Assembly (NCBI GenBank): GCA_002070945.1
Contig: MWEG01000085.1
Coordinates: 1 to 40,642, forward strand
DNA length: 40,642 bases
Direction: 5' to 3'
DNA from: Lentisphaerae bacterium ADurb.Bin082
GTDB lineage: Bacteria; Verrucomicrobiota; Lentisphaeria; Oligosphaerales; Oligosphaeraceae
Positions 38,339 to 40,642 of the stretch are shown here, one piece after another. Every line of letters starts with the position of its first letter. Within the stretch, counting starts at the first letter, position 1. Made by a program: the position numbers and the translations under genes. Under the pieces are notes generated by a model. That model did no database searches and was not told the DNA's origin. It saw only the letters and a program-made list of their open reading frames with translations.

Positions 38339-40642
38339 ATGAAAATCAAAATGCCGCTGTGTTTGCTGTGGTGCGTCCTGCTGGTCGCCGCGCCGGATGC
38401 CAAGAACGAAGTTGATCCCGCCTCCCAGTTCGGCAAGGCGGAAATCATTGTCAAGGATCGGAATCTCGCCACAGCGCTCTTGCGCGACGGGAAACCGGCT
38501 GCGGCGATTGTCGGTGACGCGGCCCTGGCCGCGAAGCTCAATGAAGCACTCAAGCGGCTCGCCGGGAGCGAATTGCCGGTGTTGCCGCATTCGGCTTATG
38601 AGAATGCCGAGGAACTCGACCGCAATCTGATCGTGATCGGCAACCGCGACCGCAATCGCACCGTATCCAATCTCTACAACCGGCATTTTGCCTTGCTCGA
38701 TGCGCGTTACCCGGGCAAGGGCGGCAGCGAAGTCCGCAGCCTTCACAATCCCTTTGGCGACAAGTTCAACGTGATCCTCGCCGGAGGCAGCGATGCGACC
38801 GGGGACGCCGCAGCAGTTGACAAGTTGATCGGACACTTGGAAAAGACCGGCGGCAAGCACGGCGAGTTGACGCTGGGATTCCTTTCGGATGTCACGCTTT
38901 CACCCGACTATGAAGTCGCCCGCGACGTCAAGGATATTCCGCTCTGGGAGGAGTCGGCCGGCTACGGCAACAAGGGGTACTTCGGCTGGAATTCGCTGGC
39001 GAAAAACCTCGCCATGCTCTACATCACCAACGATCCCTACTACAAGGATGAATTCATGCGCCTGGCTTTTCCCAAGGACGAAGCCACGAAGGACGAACTC
39101 TTCGCCCGTGACGACGAATCATATCATGACCACGCCGAGCCGATTGTCAAGGTCTATCACTATCGCGGCGCCTTCATGCTTCTCTACTGGGACCTGGTCG
39201 ATGAGAATCCGCTCTTCACCGATGCCGAGCGCCAGCAGGTGACGCAGAAAATTTACGATCAGCTCGTTTACCGCCTGACCCGCAAAGACCACCACAGTCC
39301 CTACCGGCGTTACGACGAATACAAGCCCGTGCGCCCCCACCGTCATTACGGCTGGGAGGCGCTGCTTGCTTACACTGCGGCGCGTTATCTCCACAAAGAT
39401 TATCCCTCTTTTGACACCGCCGAAGGGCTGCGCATAGGCAAGAACGCCATGGAGCCGCTCTATACGGCGATCATCAATGGACATATCCCGCTTTTCTGGA
39501 TGGGCACCAGCACGGAATTGCAATTCTACTACGCGCTGTTGCAGGGACACCGCTATGTGGACCATCCTGCCTTGCGCGATTACGCCCGCAACCTGTCGCT
39601 GCTCTCCGACCTCGGACCGGGCAACGACGACGGCAACCACAGCTTTACGAGTTTGTGGACCTTGCTTACCGGCGCGTATCTCGCTCAGGATCAGGCGCTG
39701 GTCGAGATAGTGCAGAACAAGAAAAATGCCGGAGTGTTCTCTACAAAAGTATTTGATCTCGACGGATTTCGGCTCGGACAATCCTTCTGGCCGGCTGCGG
39801 CTTATCCGCACGACAGCATTCGGGAAAACCTCGGCAAATGGAATTTTTACCGTACTGCCAAACCCGACGCGCCACAGGAGACCGAGCTGCAATATCTTAG
39901 TTATCGTTCCACGTCCGACCGCAGCGGCGATTACCTCCTGGTCGACACCAAGTACGACCACGGCATCCGCGAGACGCAGCACAATTTCGCATTGGTCAAT
40001 GCTACGCTGGCCGGGGTGACGGTGTTGCGCGGCTTTGAAAATACGCTGACGCCGTTTGGGGACAATCTCGCTGATTTGGAGCAGCCATACGGCAGCGACA
40101 TCATCGCGTCGGGCAGCGTCGGGCCGTACTGCTGGGTGACTGGGTTCGTGAAAGACTTCAACGGCTTTGACTGGCAGCGCACCTGGCTTGCCAAGCGCGG
40201 CGAATATCTGCTTGCCGCCGACACGGTGACAGCCGTCCGCGATCTCGGTTCAGCGCGCCTGGACAACCGCTTCGTCTCGCAATCCTACATCAACAGCATG
40301 ACTCCCGCTGGAAACGGTGATTTCCGGCTGCAACTCAACGCCTCCGGCGATGCCCGGGAATACACGCTCAGCACTTCGATTGACGCCCTCGCAGTATTGG
40401 AAGCCGGCGGGCGCGTCGACCGCATTGGTCCGAACATTTTGACCTGGCAGCAGGATACCGGCGCACTGAAGGAGGGCGATGTCCGGCGTCTGGTGTCCGT
40501 CGTCCGGCCGGGTGCGCCGCTTGAGACCAGAAGCGCTGCTCTGAGCACCGAGGCCGCCGCACTGGCAACCCCACGCCCGACGCTCTGGAATTGGACGGCG
40601 GACGGCTTTGTCCTGCGGGAACCGGACGCCACCTTGACGGTG
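38339..40642 (+). CDS. large secreted toroid-like protein, probable polysaccharide-degrading, C-terminus beyond window
   Basis: The frame is open for 768 codons from the ATG at 38339 to the window end without a stop. It starts with a signal peptide (MKIKMPLCLLWCVLLVAAPDA). Residues about 30-185 resemble the alpha/beta N-terminal domain common in front of glycan-active enzymes (LIVIGNRDRNRTVSNLYN, NVILAGGSDATGDAAAV). About 200-450 are helix-rich with aromatic and histidine-rich segments (WNSLAKNLAMLY, HYRGAFMLLYWDL, HRHYGWEALLAYTAARYL), as expected of an alpha/alpha-toroid of the polysaccharide-lyase/heparinase sort. After 480 it becomes beta-rich. No catalytic set could be fixed. A weak AAGG lies 7 bases before the ATG. 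It probably acts on uronic-acid-containing or sulfated glycans outside the cytoplasm; this is inference. Confidence 0.75.
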   Translation, partial: MKIKMPLCLLWCVLLVAAPDAKNEVDPASQFGKAEIIVKDRNLATALLRDGKPAAAIVGDAALAAKLNEALKRLAGSELPVLPHSAYENAEELDRNLIVIGNRDRNRTVSNLYNRHFALLDARYPGKGGSEVRSLHNPFGDKFNVILAGGSDATGDAAAVDKLIGHLEKTGGKHGELTLGFLSDVTLSPDYEVARDVKDIPLWEESAGYGNKGYFGWNSLAKNLAMLYITNDPYYKDEFMRLAFPKDEATKDELFARDDESYHDHAEPIVKVYHYRGAFMLLYWDLVDENPLFTDAERQQVTQKIYDQLVYRLTRKDHHSPYRRYDEYKPVRPHRHYGWEALLAYTAARYLHKDYPSFDTAEGLRIGKNAMEPLYTAIINGHIPLFWMGTSTELQFYYALLQGHRYVDHPALRDYARNLSLLSDLGPGNDDGNHSFTSLWTLLTGAYLAQDQALVEIVQNKKNAGVFSTKVFDLDGFRLGQSFWPAAAYPHDSIRENLGKWNFYRTAKPDAPQETELQYLSYRSTSDRSGDYLLVDTKYDHGIRETQHNFALVNATLAGVTVLRGFENTLTPFGDNLADLEQPYGSDIIASGSVGPYCWVTGFVKDFNGFDWQRTWLAKRGEYLLAADTVTAVRDLGSARLDNRFVSQSYINSMTPAGNGDFRLQLNASGDAREYTLSTSIDALAVLEAGGRVDRIGPNILTWQQDTGALKEGDVRRLVSVVRPGAPLETRSAALSTEAAALATPRPTLWNWTADGFVLREPDATLTV

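Overview
The window looks like chromosomal DNA of a Lentisphaerota bacterium (Victivallales-like). This is inferred from two short type IV pseudopilin-like genes with the phylum's near-invariant N-terminus ([20 protein letters not shown]) and an H-X9-DG motif near the C-terminus. A Gram-negative envelope protein (AsmA-like), a Na+-pumping decarboxylase and several large secreted carbohydrate-active candidates (DUF4838, DUF4091, toroid-like) fit this. No rRNA, tRNA, CRISPR array, phage or replication origin was seen.

Layout. 1-2178: the start of an IS4-type transposase running off the left edge, then a DUF4838 gene that seems 5'-truncated next to it. 2179-3516: a palindromic REP-like element, a promoter, pseudopilin 1, a field of TGGAC repeats and a strong terminator. 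3517-12211 (minus strand): a probable operon of an AsmA-like protein, a GH28-like protein, class I fumarase/tartrate dehydratase alpha and beta subunits, and two tandem near-identical copies of a 386-aa deacetylase-like protein. 12212-12489: a composite heptamer array. 12490-19434 (minus): a tightly packed operon of MATE transporter, Memo-AMMECR1 fusion, Gfo/Idh/MocA oxidoreductase, RarA-methyltransferase-like fusion and RecO. 19529-21899 (minus): a thioredoxin-like membrane protein, a degenerate YchF-like protein and a GlpP antiterminator. 21987-26084 (minus): the three-gene oxaloacetate-decarboxylase-type Na+ pump, ended by a terminator that lies directly in front of glpP. 26085-30605 (minus): a second heptamer array, GH31, a PhnP-like hydrolase and an amidohydrolase, with two intrinsic terminators. 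30811-34874 (plus): a large secreted CBM9/DUF4091 protein followed by MutY with an intact Nudix box. 34875-36398: an ISAzo13-type transposase remnant, pseudopilin 2 and an orphan domain. 36633-37859 (minus): a second Gfo/Idh/MocA gene. 38339-40642 (plus): a large secreted protein that is open to the right edge.

Working together: the secreted proteins would attack polysaccharides outside the cell. GH31, GH28-like, the sugar oxidoreductases and the dehydratase would process products inside. The decarboxylase would turn oxaloacetate- or pyruvate-level acids into a sodium gradient. Housekeeping repair genes (mutY, recO, rarA) are interspersed. The least ordinary items are the composite heptamer arrays that follow two operon ends in the same orientation, the terminator placed 12 nt ahead of an antiterminator gene, the extended decarboxylase beta subunit, the YchF-like protein that has lost its G3 motif, and the tandem duplication that carries a scrap of the neighbouring gene.
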